In this document: one piece after another, positions 18,885-27,572 of the stretch
How the letters are laid out: every line of letters begins with the position of its first letter
Numbering within the stretch: position 1 is the first letter of the stretch
Assembly: GCF_001684335.1 (NCBI RefSeq)
Contig: NZ_LOIC01000018.1
Span: forward strand, 316,638 to 380,637
Source of the DNA: Photorhabdus namnaonensis
GTDB lineage: Bacteria; Pseudomonadota; Gammaproteobacteria; Enterobacterales; Enterobacteriaceae
Direction of reading: 5' to 3'
Length of the DNA: 64,000 nucleotides
Translations under genes and position numbers: made by a program
Notes under the pieces: model-generated
The model's database searches: none
Told to the model about the DNA's origin: nothing
The model's input: the letters and a program-made list of their open reading frames with translations, nothing else

Positions 18885-19334
18885 CTATTGACACTGAGTT
18901 TTGATATATTCTTGCAAGTATTTCGTTTGCTGTTCGTTCTCAACAATCATTCTTCGGAGATCGAAATAATCTTGTTCAGCTGCTGGGTTAAGTCGTGGGG
19001 GGACTGCATGGCCCACGCTGCCGGAGGAACCGGCTTCGCCTTGATTACAGGTGGCCGCGATGCGCAACCGGCGATGACCAGCGGCAACATCGTTGCGAAG
19101 CACATCAATTTCAGATTTCGCATGAGCAAGCTCCTTTGTATGCTGATTATCCAGTTCAGACAGGAGCCTTATCCGCTCCTGCTGATTAACGATTTCATTC
19201 TGCTGCTCCAGCAACTCACTCTGTAGCTTAACTGTCGTATCAAGCTGTTTGGTATACTTACCGTAATAGTGGTAAGCCAGAAGCGAGACAAGCGCTAGTG
19301 CAATAACAGTATAACCATGAGAGTTAAACTTCAT
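18885..19334 (-). CDS. Rz-like inner-membrane spanin
   Basis: This 149-residue protein has an N-terminal membrane anchor (residues ~7-24, VIALALVSLLAYHYYG), a periplasmic coiled coil (residues ~28-90, LQSELLEQQNEIVNQQERIRLL) and the Rz-type end AEQDYFDLRRMIVENEQQTKYLQEYIKTQC. With Rz1 it fuses inner and outer membranes in the last step of phage-type lysis. It follows the muralytic gene by 9 bases and contains the Rz1 gene in another frame. Confidence 0.85.
   Translation of the reverse strand: MKFNSHGYTVIALALVSLLAYHYYGKYTKQLDTTVKLQSELLEQQNEIVNQQERIRLLSELDNQHTKELAHAKSEIDVLRNDVAAGHRRLRIAATCNQGEAGSSGSVGHAVPPRLNPAAEQDYFDLRRMIVENEQQTKYLQEYIKTQCQ
18947..19123 (-). CDS. Rz1-like outer-membrane spanin lipoprotein (embedded)
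   Basis: Read in another frame inside the Rz gene, this ~58-residue product starts MRNLKLMCFATMLPLVIAGC. The lipobox VIAGC is followed by a proline-rich mature part (RPPVIKAKPVPPAAW). That is the known Rz1 design: an outer-membrane lipoprotein that binds Rz. The nested arrangement matches lambda Rz/Rz1. Confidence 0.8.
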   Translation of the reverse strand: MRNLKLMCFATMLPLVIAGCASRPPVIKAKPVPPAAWAMQSPHDLTQQLNKIISISEE

Positions 19335-19343
19335 AATATCGCT

Positions 19344-19745
19344 CTACAAAAGTGAAAAAGCTTTATCAATGACCACATTGCTATAAGGCTGACTACCATT
19401 TTCCATGGTAATAACGGACTTAATAAGCTTTGTCATAAATTCTTTATTAAATACATCAACAACCTGATCACAAGTCACTTCAGTGTCTTTACATACATGG
19501 CTAATATAAGCATCAGTATTATTTTCATTATGGGGAGCCCATCGTGAAATGATACCTTTCACTGTTTTAAGGCCATGTTTCCGATTGTAATTATGCAGAA
19601 TTTTAATCATTGCCCGAATACCATATTCAGGGCTGACAAACTGGCAGAAAGATTTATCGGTACGTTGTGATTCCGGTACCAAACCTTGCCAGTCATCACC
19701 CCAACGAATGTTGCCAGGGTTATTATTTCGAATACCTCTGCTCAT
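19344..19745 (-). CDS. Phage-type peptidoglycan hydrolase
   Basis: This 133-residue protein starts SRGIRNNNPGNIRWGDDWQGL and continues with SFCQFVSPEYGIRAMIKILHNY and IISRWAPHNENNTDAYI. These are the conserved parts of a family of phage virion/lysis muralytic enzymes (RGxRNxNPGNI type). It has no signal peptide, so it needs the holin for access to the wall. It lies 9 bases after the holin gene and 9 before the spanins. Confidence 0.75.
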   Translation of the reverse strand: MSRGIRNNNPGNIRWGDDWQGLVPESQRTDKSFCQFVSPEYGIRAMIKILHNYNRKHGLKTVKGIISRWAPHNENNTDAYISHVCKDTEVTCDQVVDVFNKEFMTKLIKSVITMENGSQPYSNVVIDKAFSLL

Positions 19746-19754
19746 AATTCACTC

Positions 19755-20081
19755 CTACTGTTTATTGCCTGTTTTGTTATTAACAACTTTTCTTAAGATC
19801 TGACCAAAATAGTCAGTTCCCAGATAACCAATAATCACACTGCCGATGTAAGCCAAGTCCGTGCTCATACCAAAAAACTTCAACACATCACGGATAAACC
19901 AGGCAATCATGGCACACATAATAGAATCCATAATTGTCGTCCAAAATTTACCGCCGTTATATCGACCTCTGAGATAAGCCATTGCGGCAGCCAGGGCCGC
20001 ACCTATACCTTGTTCTTTGACTGACAGCAGCCATACCCATAGCTGCATCCAGATGTCAGGCTGTTTATCCATGTATTTCAT
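19755..20081 (-). CDS. Lambda-type holin
   Basis: This 108-residue protein has the features of the lambda-family holins: [29 protein letters not shown], then hydrophobic helices around residues 50-65 ([13 protein letters not shown]) and 75-92 ([13 protein letters not shown]). It makes holes in the inner membrane at a set time. GGGAG precedes the start at 20081; a second ATG three codons in could also be used. It is first in the holin-hydrolase-Rz/Rz1 cassette. Confidence 0.8.
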   Translation of the reverse strand: MKYMDKQPDIWMQLWVWLLSVKEQGIGAALAAAMAYLRGRYNGGKFWTTIMDSIMCAMIAWFIRDVLKFFGMSTDLAYIGSVIIGYLGTDYFGQILRKVVNNKTGNKQ

Positions 20082-20841
20082 CCTTTACTCCCATTCATAT
20101 AATGGGAATCCATAGGCTGCCGTGTAGCCTTAAATTTCAGTTAATAGGAATACTGCGAAATCAGTAGAATAAGAAAAGGCCACACATAGCGCAGCCTTAA
20201 ATTTTATAAGGTGATTACTTACATTTAGTATAATACCGAGCTCATCAACAAACTCTGGTTGTATGTCATTACGTATAAGGGAATAATAATAATTAATAGA
20301 TACATAATTTATTAAGGCATTAACTATTCCAATTAAACAATACTCTTTCTGTTAGCTATTATTCTACAAGAATTCATATTCTATCTATTTTTTAATTTCC
20401 CAATAATCCATCCTTCAATCAAAAGCAAGGAATTATTACTTCGCCTTGAACTTGATACTTTCAAGTATCAACATGATCACCGTGCATTTAATTTCTGAAA
20501 TGTCTTGTTATAGTGACCTTATTTCTGCTGATTCATTTAAAAACAAAATAAACGCTAAATCAAGGCCAAATCACTCATCTCCCTTCTAATATAAATAACT
20601 TTGCTCCTATCAAGTTGCTCAAATACCCTTATAATGTATGCTGATATTTTCGATCATTTAACCCAGAAAAATGAATGTTCGCAGGAAGATTTTTGTTACT
20701 CAAAAAAATAATCATATCGAAAATATTTTATATCCTCACCGTCAACTTAAATGTTGGATTACCCTTCCCAATAAATTGGGAAATAGCAAACTAATCAGGT
20801 GAAAACAATTAAAAAATATAACACCTAGCGTATTATAGCCA
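20082..20841. other. Intergenic region upstream of the lysis cassette
   Basis: About 760 bp without a gene. It holds two stem-loops with a shared end GCCTTAAA (20114-20130, AGGCT/AGCCT; 20175-20199, AAGGC/GCCTT). A similar hairpin occurs at 53785-53811. The promoter of the lysis cassette must lie here or further up, but no clear -35/-10 pair stands out. Confidence 0.5.
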
Positions 20842-21828
20842 CTATTCCATAAATCTCCTTAATACTAATATTATATTACAACGTATAATGAACCATAATT
20901 CATGATAATTATGTACACCTGGTAATAAATCTCTCAAAGCAATTTTTTCAATAAAACGTTTCGCAAGTAATTTTTTTAAGGCAGGATCTTGTATCCTTTT
21001 TCTATACAAAATAAAGAAACTGCCAACCTCTCGTATTGCATGACGACTCAGTGATCTTCTTAACGACTTTTCACCTCTAATCCCTTTTGAGATGTTAATA
21101 ATTGAATCAACTACAGTAATATAACTATCAGCCCGATGATATAATTTTTTAATTTCGCTTGAGCGAGTTATCGATTCCAAATTATGTCGATAACAATATA
21201 ATAACTCCTCACAAAAACCAATTCGATTCGCGATAAGTGACAAATTAATGGTCCATAGGATATCTTCATGAAGGGTATTTTTTCTAAAATTGAGTTGGTT
21301 ATTTATAATCAGCTCTTTTTTGATAAGTTGTAACCAAACAAAGTGTGGCCATTCCCTACATTCAACACAATATTCTATCCACTCTTTACCCATTAATATC
21401 CTGCCATAAGGTTGTCTACATGTTATTCTTTTATTCTCCTGTGAGAATGGATCTTCCGTAAAACTGACTCCATTGCCAATTAACACATCTAATTTCTGTT
21501 CAACAGCTTGATCAAGCCACTTTCTTAATGTTTGCGGTTTCAACCAGTCGTCACTATCAACAAATAAAATCCACTCTCCTCTCGCATACTTTATGCCAGA
21601 ATTTCTGGCTATTGAAACACCATGATTTTCTTGATTAAAGATCCGTATTCTATTATCTCTTTTTTTATACTCATTAATGACTTCTAAGCTATTATCCGTT
21701 GAGCCATCATTAATAATGATAACCTCAAAATTAATATTCTCTTGCGCAGATATTGAATCTAACAAACAGGCTATATAGTTTTCATTATTAAACATAGGGA
21801 TAATGATAGTAATATCAAACTGAAACAT
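20842..21828 (-). CDS. Family 2 glycosyltransferase
   Basis: This 328-residue GT-A-fold transferase starts FDITIIIPMFNNENYIACLLDSI. It has the nucleotide-sugar motif VIIINDGSTDNSLEVI, the acceptor-side GVSIARNSGIKYARGEWILFVDSDDW with the DxD motif (VDSDD), and a C-terminal helical region. It would add a sugar to a surface glycan; the sugar is unknown. It is a single gene 4 kb from wza-wzb-wzc and lacks other glycan genes nearby. Low GC relative to the T3SS genes suggests transfer. Confidence 0.85.
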   Translation of the reverse strand: MFQFDITIIIPMFNNENYIACLLDSISAQENINFEVIIINDGSTDNSLEVINEYKKRDNRIRIFNQENHGVSIARNSGIKYARGEWILFVDSDDWLKPQTLRKWLDQAVEQKLDVLIGNGVSFTEDPFSQENKRITCRQPYGRILMGKEWIEYCVECREWPHFVWLQLIKKELIINNQLNFRKNTLHEDILWTINLSLIANRIGFCEELLYCYRHNLESITRSSEIKKLYHRADSYITVVDSIINISKGIRGEKSLRRSLSRHAIREVGSFFILYRKRIQDPALKKLLAKRFIEKIALRDLLPGVHNYHELWFIIRCNIILVLRRFME

Positions 21829-22417
21829 CTATAGTCCTTTTAATGAGTTAGTTTTTTTGATAAAAACATCATTTTCATAGTAAAAATGTGCTTTTTACCC
21901 GTTGCGATTCACAGACCATACAATATTTTAAGCATCAGTTACAGATGGAATTAAAATTTTCATCAAAAAAGCAGATGATTAAGTGTGATAATGATGCAAG
22001 AAATATATCTGTAATTTACACATTACCGTCTCTTGTAAAGATAGAAATATCCATCCAAACCTATTGGAACAGTTTAAATAAATCGGTAAATGTAGCAGAT
22101 AAAATCAACAGAATATTTTTGATTTACTAAGATTACTGTAATCTTATAAATACAATTAAATATTTTAAGGTAAAAAAACAAATGTAATCAAAAATAAGAA
22201 ATAGAAGAAAACAATAGAGAAGAGCGAAAAACATTAATTATCTTTACTAGCCATAATAATATAACAGACGTAAAGATTATCATGACCTAATTAGAAAATA
22301 ATATTAAAATAGATATTATCGTAGATACTACTCTTATTTAACCTATAATCAAATGGTATTTAAAAATTTAAAAGGCAATATTATTGCCTTATTTATTAAT
22401 GAAGAAATATTTAAAAC
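21829..22417. other. AT-rich gap before the T3SS locus
   Basis: About 590 bp of very AT-rich sequence. An 80-codon plus-strand ORF (21888-22130) has no motif and no ribosome site and is not called. The terminator at 22372-22390 belongs to exsCEB. Confidence 0.5.
22372..22390 (-). terminator. Terminator of the exsC-exsE-exsB operon
   Basis: AAGGCAAT and ATTGCCTT pair over 8 bp with a 3-base loop. On the minus strand the stem is followed by TTAAATTTTTAAAT. It lies ~28 bases past the exsB stop. Confidence 0.7.
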
Positions 22418-22807
22418 TCATAGACATTCTGGATAACACGCTAAAGGAGACAACTGCACTATAATCCTTTTTCCTGCAACAACTCGTTGTTGGCTTTTCG
22501 CCTGTACCGCTCGTTCCCCATCCCAACGTAAACGAGTCCTTAAGAATAGCTCACTATGAGAAAACGGTGGACTTAAACGCATAGAAAAAGTGAGGGGTAA
22601 CATGTCCAAACGATAATACATCTCACCCACTGTCAACACTTTACCTTCAACCACAGTAAACAACGACATCTCAACGTCTGCCGTTTTAGGCAGAGAAACC
22701 GGCATAGTCACATCCCCCTCAATCAGATGTGATGCATTATGCTTGACTACTTCACTGACACAACCAGTAATCAGCAAGCACAACAAGACCAGCCCTATTT
22801 TGGTCAC
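22418..22807 (-). CDS. exsB: T3SS pilotin lipoprotein, ExsB/YscW family
   Basis: This 129-residue lipoprotein has a signal peptide ending LLITGC (Cys ~16). The mature part is beta-rich (VEGKVLTVGEMYYRLDMLPLTFSMRL), like YscW/ExsB, the pilotins that carry the secretin YscC to the outer membrane. The start codon is GTG, overlapping the exsE stop as GTGA. It is last in exsC-exsE-exsB. In Pseudomonas aeruginosa exsA follows directly; here the operon ends and exsA sits 17 kb away. Confidence 0.8.
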   Translation of the reverse strand: MTKIGLVLLCLLITGCVSEVVKHNASHLIEGDVTMPVSLPKTADVEMSLFTVVEGKVLTVGEMYYRLDMLPLTFSMRLSPPFSHSELFLRTRLRWDGERAVQAKSQQRVVAGKRIIVQLSPLACYPECL

Positions 22808-23037
22808 GGCAGGCTGATCCTACGTTGTGACAACGGGGTATGCTGCCCATCCAACAAACGCTGCAATGTTGTCTCATGTTCAAGCCCTACGACAAGACCT
22901 CTACTTAGCACCACAGAAAGTGGCTCATTAACATTTTGCGGTATATGTCCTAAAGTAACCCGACGGCCACAACAAAGACTATTATTTTCATGGGGCACGC
23001 TTGTTAAATGAATGGGTAAAGAATTTTCAATTTTCAT
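22804..23037 (-). CDS. exsE: ExsE-like secreted regulator of T3SS expression
   Basis: This 77-residue protein starts MKIENSLPIHL, contains GRRVTLGHIP, and ends LQRLLDGQHTPLSQRR. It matches the size and end pattern of P. aeruginosa ExsE (LQRLADGDGTPLEAR). In that system ExsE binds ExsC; when the secretion channel opens it is exported, freeing ExsC to bind the anti-activator ExsD. The start overlaps the exsC stop as ATGA. Position between exsC and exsB supports the call. Confidence 0.82.
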   Translation of the reverse strand: MKIENSLPIHLTSVPHENNSLCCGRRVTLGHIPQNVNEPLSVVLSRGLVVGLEHETTLQRLLDGQHTPLSQRRISLP

Positions 23038-23477
23038 ACTCGCATTCCCAAAGATTCTCTCTGTTGAGAGTCAGCCGGAAGTTGAGCTTGCAATAACTCC
23101 TGCCAAAACTCAGCATGATCCAACATACTTGAAAGGCTTTCTTCAAAGAGAGCCAGATTTAGCCGACTAGCTGACATCTGCCGATAAAGCTGTACCATTA
23201 GCGTTGACTCATCAAAACCAAAATGAAGATCAAACTGATACCAATGACGATTAAAACTGGCTAATTGACGGAAAATCCCTTCTCCAACCGCAGTGATATC
23301 AGCAACATCTATCTGTAAAACAAACTGGTCTCGTTCAGGAATTAAGATCAAAGAGAGGTGAAGGTGCTCATCAAAACAGAGAGCGGACACACCTTCATGA
23401 TTTAAAGCTAGGTGTGGCAAGCCGAATTTAACAGCAAATTCAGACAAAACTTGGTTGACGATGGCTATCACATCCAT
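23034..23477 (-). CDS. exsC: ExsC-like chaperone and anti-anti-activator
   Basis: This 147-residue class I T3SS chaperone-type protein carries GLPHLALNHEG, GEGIFRQLASFNRHWYQFDLHFGFDE and LLDHAEFW, and ends GMRV. All are characteristic of ExsC. It binds either ExsE or ExsD and so links secretion to ExsA-driven transcription. AGGAGTAACCCATA precedes the ATG. An ExsA-type promoter lies about 90 bases upstream. Confidence 0.9.
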   Translation of the reverse strand: MDVIAIVNQVLSEFAVKFGLPHLALNHEGVSALCFDEHLHLSLILIPERDQFVLQIDVADITAVGEGIFRQLASFNRHWYQFDLHFGFDESTLMVQLYRQMSASRLNLALFEESLSSMLDHAEFWQELLQAQLPADSQQRESLGMRV

Positions 23478-23567
23478 TATGGGTTACTCCTGCTAGAGAA
23501 GGCAATCAGACCAACTTGAACTACCGAATGGTCAAACAAACGGGTTACTCCCGCAGAAAAGGGGGCC

Positions 23568-23620
23568 AGTTTACTACCATCATCTTTTGTGCCTCTGTCA
23601 CTCAAGGGCAATTCTTTTAA
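23568..23620 (-). promoter_or_regulatory. ExsA-type promoter of exsCEB
   Basis: On the minus strand: TTAAAAG (23620-23614), 13 bp, TGACAG (23600-23595), 21 bp, TAAACT (23573-23568). The box TTAAAAGA fits the ExsA motif TNAAAANA. The long 21-bp spacer is typical of ExsA-dependent promoters and is shared with the yopN, yscN and exsD sites here. Confidence 0.65.
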
Positions 23621-23699
23621 TAAAAAGGTCACACCAATAAGAGCGCACCTCTCGGTACGCTCAGACTTATTATCCAGCACAGATCTTACTCTGACTGCA

Positions 23700-24590
23700 T
23701 CACGCCACGTTAGTCGCCGCGCGCCATGCCTGGACATGACTCTGATAAAGCTGCTGTATCAATTGCAAAACCTCTCTCATAAAATTGTTATTCAATGAGA
23801 TCTGATCTTCACTCTTCTGTTTTTCATGTTGAGAAATAGATGAATCCACTTCATGTTCCTTAGCTTTAGCTTGAGCCAGTCCCTGTTCTACCTGCACCGA
23901 ATTATTGGACATACTCTCTAAAGATTTCATCACTGAACTTAAGAACTGCTGCTTGGTATTACGATTTTCAAAAACCAAGGTAAGAGATTTCAGAGCGCTC
24001 TTGTCAGCATCTTGTGCTACATTCCATACGTTACCAATTGCTGCCCGATCTGCATCACTACTCTTACCTGACTGTTGCAACTTAAGATCGATTAATTCGT
24101 TACGACCAGCAATATTACCTTCCAACGTCTTCTGCTGCTTAATTGACTGACCGTTTTTAACGGAAGAAAAACCACCTATCAGCCCCGAACCAATCGTCAT
24201 TAAGCCTGAAACCACTGCCATAGCAATCATCAACTTAGCGCCATGTCGCATCTCATCCACTTGTGACTTCTGAGCATCAATGGACGCTTTATTCTCAGTG
24301 TCACGCTGCAAAATACCCAGTTCACGCATTCTCTTGGCAATCTCAAACAACAGCGACATCATATCCAGCGTGTTATTTAATTCTTGTCCGACATTTCCTA
24401 AGCGACTGGGATCGAAGCCCTGTTTCGGTACAATCAATTCAACCGTATCCGAGTGCCCTGTTTTTTCTAGCTGTCGAATAGCAGCTTCATGTGCTGTTGG
24501 TGTCGGCGTGGAGATTTTGTCAGCCACAATATCAACACTATTATTGACACTGCTCACCTGAGAACTGCTGACATTATTAACAATTTCCAT
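23700..24590 (-). CDS. sctB: T3SS translocator YopD/PopD-like (SctB)
   Basis: This 296-residue minor translocator has one clear membrane segment (residues ~120-145, AKLMIAMAVVSGLMTIGSGLIGG) and a C-terminal amphipathic helix (EVLQLIQQLYQSHVQAWRAATNVA). These are YopD/PopD features. With YopB it forms the pore in the host membrane. GGGAGTAAGAAG precedes the ATG. It is the last gene of the lcrGVH-yopBD block, 11 bases after yopB. In Photorhabdus the homologue is called LopD. Confidence 0.88.
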   Translation of the reverse strand: MEIVNNVSSSQVSSVNNSVDIVADKISTPTPTAHEAAIRQLEKTGHSDTVELIVPKQGFDPSRLGNVGQELNNTLDMMSLLFEIAKRMRELGILQRDTENKASIDAQKSQVDEMRHGAKLMIAMAVVSGLMTIGSGLIGGFSSVKNGQSIKQQKTLEGNIAGRNELIDLKLQQSGKSSDADRAAIGNVWNVAQDADKSALKSLTLVFENRNTKQQFLSSVMKSLESMSNNSVQVEQGLAQAKAKEHEVDSSISQHEKQKSEDQISLNNNFMREVLQLIQQLYQSHVQAWRAATNVA

Positions 24591-24601
24591 CTTCTTACTC
24601 C

Positions 24602-25765
24602 CTAAATTTCCTGTGGTCGGCTGGCAAGGTTATTTATCATGTCGCCCCTGGCATTAAGCATCTGGAAAATCATTTCCATCACATGTTGGAAAGACTCTAC
24701 CATTTGGGACAACTCCTCTTTGAGCCTGTCCATAACAGCCTGAAATGCGGTTAATTCGCTACGTGAAAGCTGTACATCAGCTTGTCGGTTAGCCGCTTTA
24801 CTCTGGAAGGCCGAATTGGCAGTTTGAGCGGCGCCATTAGCAAGATTCACTGTCATGTCACTGACCTGCGTAGCCAATTTCACGCTCCGAGCCGTGGCAT
24901 TTGCTACCGTACTAGCAGCTTTAGCAGAAAACTCCGCAGCCTTAGTTGCCATCTCAGCCGCTTTACCGCCAATCTTAGCTCCCATTTTGGCTATAATCCC
25001 AGCTGCCGAGCCACCAAAACTGACTCCCAGTGCCACCAAAGACACTATAATCTGAATCGCCATCATTGCTGGACCCAGCCATTTCATGGTTTCCTTGCTG
25101 ATTAAACCCGCTTTAGCCGCTTCTTGTAGTCCCTGAGACACTGCTCCCACTACTCCTCCGGCAATTAGCATCGCACCTGCTATCGCACCAACACCGGTAG
25201 CAACCATAATTGCTCCGACCACAATTGAAGCAATCGCACTGATCCAACCAAAGATCTTGGAAAATAATCCAGATTTTTGCGCCTCTTTAGCAGAATTTTC
25301 AGCTTCTTTAATCTTCTGCTGGTTCTCATCCATTTTCTGCAAGCTTTCCTGACGCGCCCGCTGGATATCTTGGATCTTGAGCTTTGTTTGATTACGCTCG
25401 ATCTCGCTGGTCAATTTGCCCAATTCAATCTCTATTGCCTCAGATGAGGACAATACTAGAGAAGACAACAGCGACGTTCCTGTCAGCTTCGTTGTCAGCG
25501 CCTTTATCAGCCCTGTTGCCTGCTTAGACTCTTGCATAATCGATTCGAGCTTAGCCATTTCTTCTCGCTCAAGGCGAGTATTACTCACAGCCAATGGCGC
25601 TGGCAGTGATACCCTTCGTGACTTAGCTACATCAGCCGACAAGTCACTTGCCTGGCTAGGCGTAACATGCTGCTCCCCTTTAAAAGGTGTAGCCACAGAG
25701 ATATCATCAACCAAGGGACTCTTTTCCGGTTGAGAAACTCGGTAATCATTTGTTATCGGAATCAT
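24602..25765 (-). CDS. sctE: T3SS translocator YopB/PopB-like (SctE)
   Basis: This 387-residue major translocator has a chaperone-binding N-terminus, a coiled coil (residues ~125-165) and two hydrophobic segments (residues ~170-215, FGWISAIASIVVGAIMVATG and following; ~228-255, AIQIIVSLVALGVSFGG). Ala/Lys-rich helices follow. It inserts in the host membrane and forms the translocation pore with YopD. Its start overlaps the end of the chaperone gene by 20 bases. It is called LopB in Photorhabdus. Confidence 0.9.
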   Translation of the reverse strand: MIPITNDYRVSQPEKSPLVDDISVATPFKGEQHVTPSQASDLSADVAKSRRVSLPAPLAVSNTRLEREEMAKLESIMQESKQATGLIKALTTKLTGTSLLSSLVLSSSEAIEIELGKLTSEIERNQTKLKIQDIQRARQESLQKMDENQQKIKEAENSAKEAQKSGLFSKIFGWISAIASIVVGAIMVATGVGAIAGAMLIAGGVVGAVSQGLQEAAKAGLISKETMKWLGPAMMAIQIIVSLVALGVSFGGSAAGIIAKMGAKIGGKAAEMATKAAEFSAKAASTVANATARSVKLATQVSDMTVNLANGAAQTANSAFQSKAANRQADVQLSRSELTAFQAVMDRLKEELSQMVESFQHVMEMIFQMLNARGDMINNLASRPQEI

Positions 25766-26255
25766 CTTTCTGAGTCCTTTTTATTGTGATGGCTTCTAAC
25801 ATCGCACTGGAACTGGCGGCCAAAGCGGCCTGTTCCGGCAAAGCCGCCGCAAGTTGTTGGGCTGAGTAGAAGCCACTCTCAGCCCCATCAAGTTCTCCTA
25901 ATTGCAGGAGACATTCGGCAGCATGAAATGGAAAACGGGGCTCATTAATATCAAGCATCGCTCCATAGCTATAGCTTTGAACCGCCTGTTCCAGTTGCCC
26001 CATTGCCTGTCGGCACGCCCCCAATCCAAGGAAGAACCGGGAGTCATAGTGATCCAACATACACAAAGCCTGGAATATCTTATGTGCATCCTGCCATTTG
26101 CCTGACTGATACTGGTTGAACGCTAATGAGTAAAGTTGCTCCAACGTATCACTAGAAATATCTTTCAACATGGCAAAGGTGCCGCCATCATGAAGAAAAG
26201 ATTCCAGCTCTTGTGCATATTGGTCAGAAATTGTTGATGTTTCTTGATGCTCCAT
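25746..26255 (-). CDS. lcrH: Translocator chaperone LcrH/SycD/PcrH-like
   Basis: This 169-residue class II chaperone has three TPR repeats (LEQLYSLAFNQYQSGKWQDAHKIF, YDSRFFLGLGACRQAMGQLEQAVQSY, PRFPFHAAECLLQLGELDGAESGF). It keeps YopB and YopD stable and unfolded before secretion. The second ATG (26255) is chosen because AAGGA is six bases away; the first ATG (26261) lies too close to it. Confidence 0.92.
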   Translation of the reverse strand: MEHQETSTISDQYAQELESFLHDGGTFAMLKDISSDTLEQLYSLAFNQYQSGKWQDAHKIFQALCMLDHYDSRFFLGLGACRQAMGQLEQAVQSYSYGAMLDINEPRFPFHAAECLLQLGELDGAESGFYSAQQLAAALPEQAALAASSSAMLEAITIKRTQKDDSDNK

Positions 26256-26264
26256 AATCATTCC

Positions 26265-27242
26265 TTAAATTGCGCCGAGAATATTGCGCATGATGCTGTC
26301 ATACTTTTGAATAAAACGGTTTAACGCCTCGATAGCCGCGTTATAACGGGAACTCGCCTCATTTAAACGCGTGGTTTTTTCCTGGACAGTATTGTTTAGC
26401 GGATTTACACGATCATTAACCGAAGTAGAAAAGTTGGCTAGGCGATTATTTTCTTTATCATATTCGTAAGAATTCTCCAGACCCGTCATAGCTCCACTTT
26501 GCTTATTAGGATTTTCTAAGAATGACTTAATAGAGATTTTTTCTCCTAATTTAGGGAACATCTTCTTTAACAGAGCATATTCAGCACTATCTTTAAAAAT
26601 AGTTTCATTGCTAAAGCCATATCTCTTATAGTCCCGTAAATCAAAAGACGTATCACTAATATCAAGTTTCTGCTTATCTTTCTCTGCCGCTAGTTTCGCA
26701 TTAATCTCCGATTGAATAACACTGTAAATCTTTAACTCTGCGGTCAATGCAGCCAATTCATCACGCAATTCAAGTCGTTTTTTATCATGACCCAACATAA
26801 CAGAAACAAATACATCGATTACATCATCATCAAGACGATCCGGCGTTAAATTAAAATGAACCGCAGCTAGAAAATCCCTTAATGTCCAATCAGTTTTTAA
26901 TGTAGGGCTATTCAAGAAGGACTTAAGATTCTCTATGCCATTCTTTATTTGGCTATCGAAATGACCATTTTCGACAATAGCGTTCGCTGGCAGAAAACAG
27001 GCAATCAGTTTTTTCAAGAGCCCTTTATCGTCCCTGCCACCCTGAGTAATAACCTGATCACTAAATACCTCTTTATCCCTATTCAGATCATACTTTGCTT
27101 CAATCTTGATCTTTTTATTAAGAATAAGTGCAACCAATCCATCAAGCTCCGAAGATCCAGAACCTTTTAATTGAGCTAACGAAACCTTTTCTAGATCTGC
27201 CAAGAAAAGCTGTGGGTCATTTTGATATGGCCTAATTTCCAC
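26265..27242 (-). CDS. lcrV: Needle-tip protein LcrV/PcrV (SctA)
   Basis: This ~325-residue needle-tip protein matches LcrV at both ends: PYQNDPQLFLADLEKVSLAQL near the start, LRDELAALTAELKIYSVIQSEIN in the long coiled coil, and AIEALNRFIQKYDSIM at the C-terminus. It caps the needle and scaffolds the YopB/D pore. A GTG at 27242, seven bases after AAGGAG, is the best start; a TTG two codons upstream is too near the ribosome site. It follows lcrG closely. Confidence 0.92.
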   Translation of the reverse strand: MEIRPYQNDPQLFLADLEKVSLAQLKGSGSSELDGLVALILNKKIKIEAKYDLNRDKEVFSDQVITQGGRDDKGLLKKLIACFLPANAIVENGHFDSQIKNGIENLKSFLNSPTLKTDWTLRDFLAAVHFNLTPDRLDDDVIDVFVSVMLGHDKKRLELRDELAALTAELKIYSVIQSEINAKLAAEKDKQKLDISDTSFDLRDYKRYGFSNETIFKDSAEYALLKKMFPKLGEKISIKSFLENPNKQSGAMTGLENSYEYDKENNRLANFSTSVNDRVNPLNNTVQEKTTRLNEASSRYNAAIEALNRFIQKYDSIMRNILGAI

Positions 27243-27253
27243 CTTCAAACTCC

Positions 27254-27532
27254 TTATACAATAATACCACGCATACGAGGTGGGCGACGGAGACGCTTTC
27301 CCTCTTCCAGAGAGGGCGGTTGGTTGCTTCGTAAGCGATTAACTTCGGTCAGCAACTCTTGCTCAGCATTCTGAACCAAAGTAACGTCAGTATGACCAAA
27401 CAGTTCTGTACCCACATTTGGGTTGATGCCAAGAGACTGCCACATCTCCTGCAATAATCGCAGTCTGTGATCGCTGTCCTTAATGGCTGCCTCAGCAGCT
27501 TGCAGTACCTTAGCGTTAGGCTTCTCTCGCAT
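27254..27532 (-). CDS. lcrG: LcrG/PcrG-like LcrV chaperone and secretion regulator
   Basis: This 92-residue protein has the LcrG pattern: a helical N-terminal part (AKVLQAAEAAIKDSDHRLRLLQEMWQSLGI), TELFGHTDVTLVQNAEQELLTEVNRL, and a basic end. LcrG binds LcrV and blocks secretion from the cytoplasmic side before host contact. AGGAGTCACTG precedes the ATG. It is first of the lcrG-lcrV-lcrH-yopB-yopD set. Confidence 0.88.
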   Translation of the reverse strand: MREKPNAKVLQAAEAAIKDSDHRLRLLQEMWQSLGINPNVGTELFGHTDVTLVQNAEQELLTEVNRLRSNQPPSLEEGKRLRRPPRMRGIIV

Positions 27533-27572
27533 CAGTGACTCCTATAATAAAGAGAGATATTAATCCTTCCTG

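Noticed and set aside
21888-22130. 80-codon plus-strand frame in the gap before exsB
   Set aside because: No ribosome site, no motif, AT-driven composition.
23477-23737. 86-codon minus-strand frame between yopD and exsC
   Set aside because: It overlaps the yopD end and covers the exsC promoter; no T3SS-like features.
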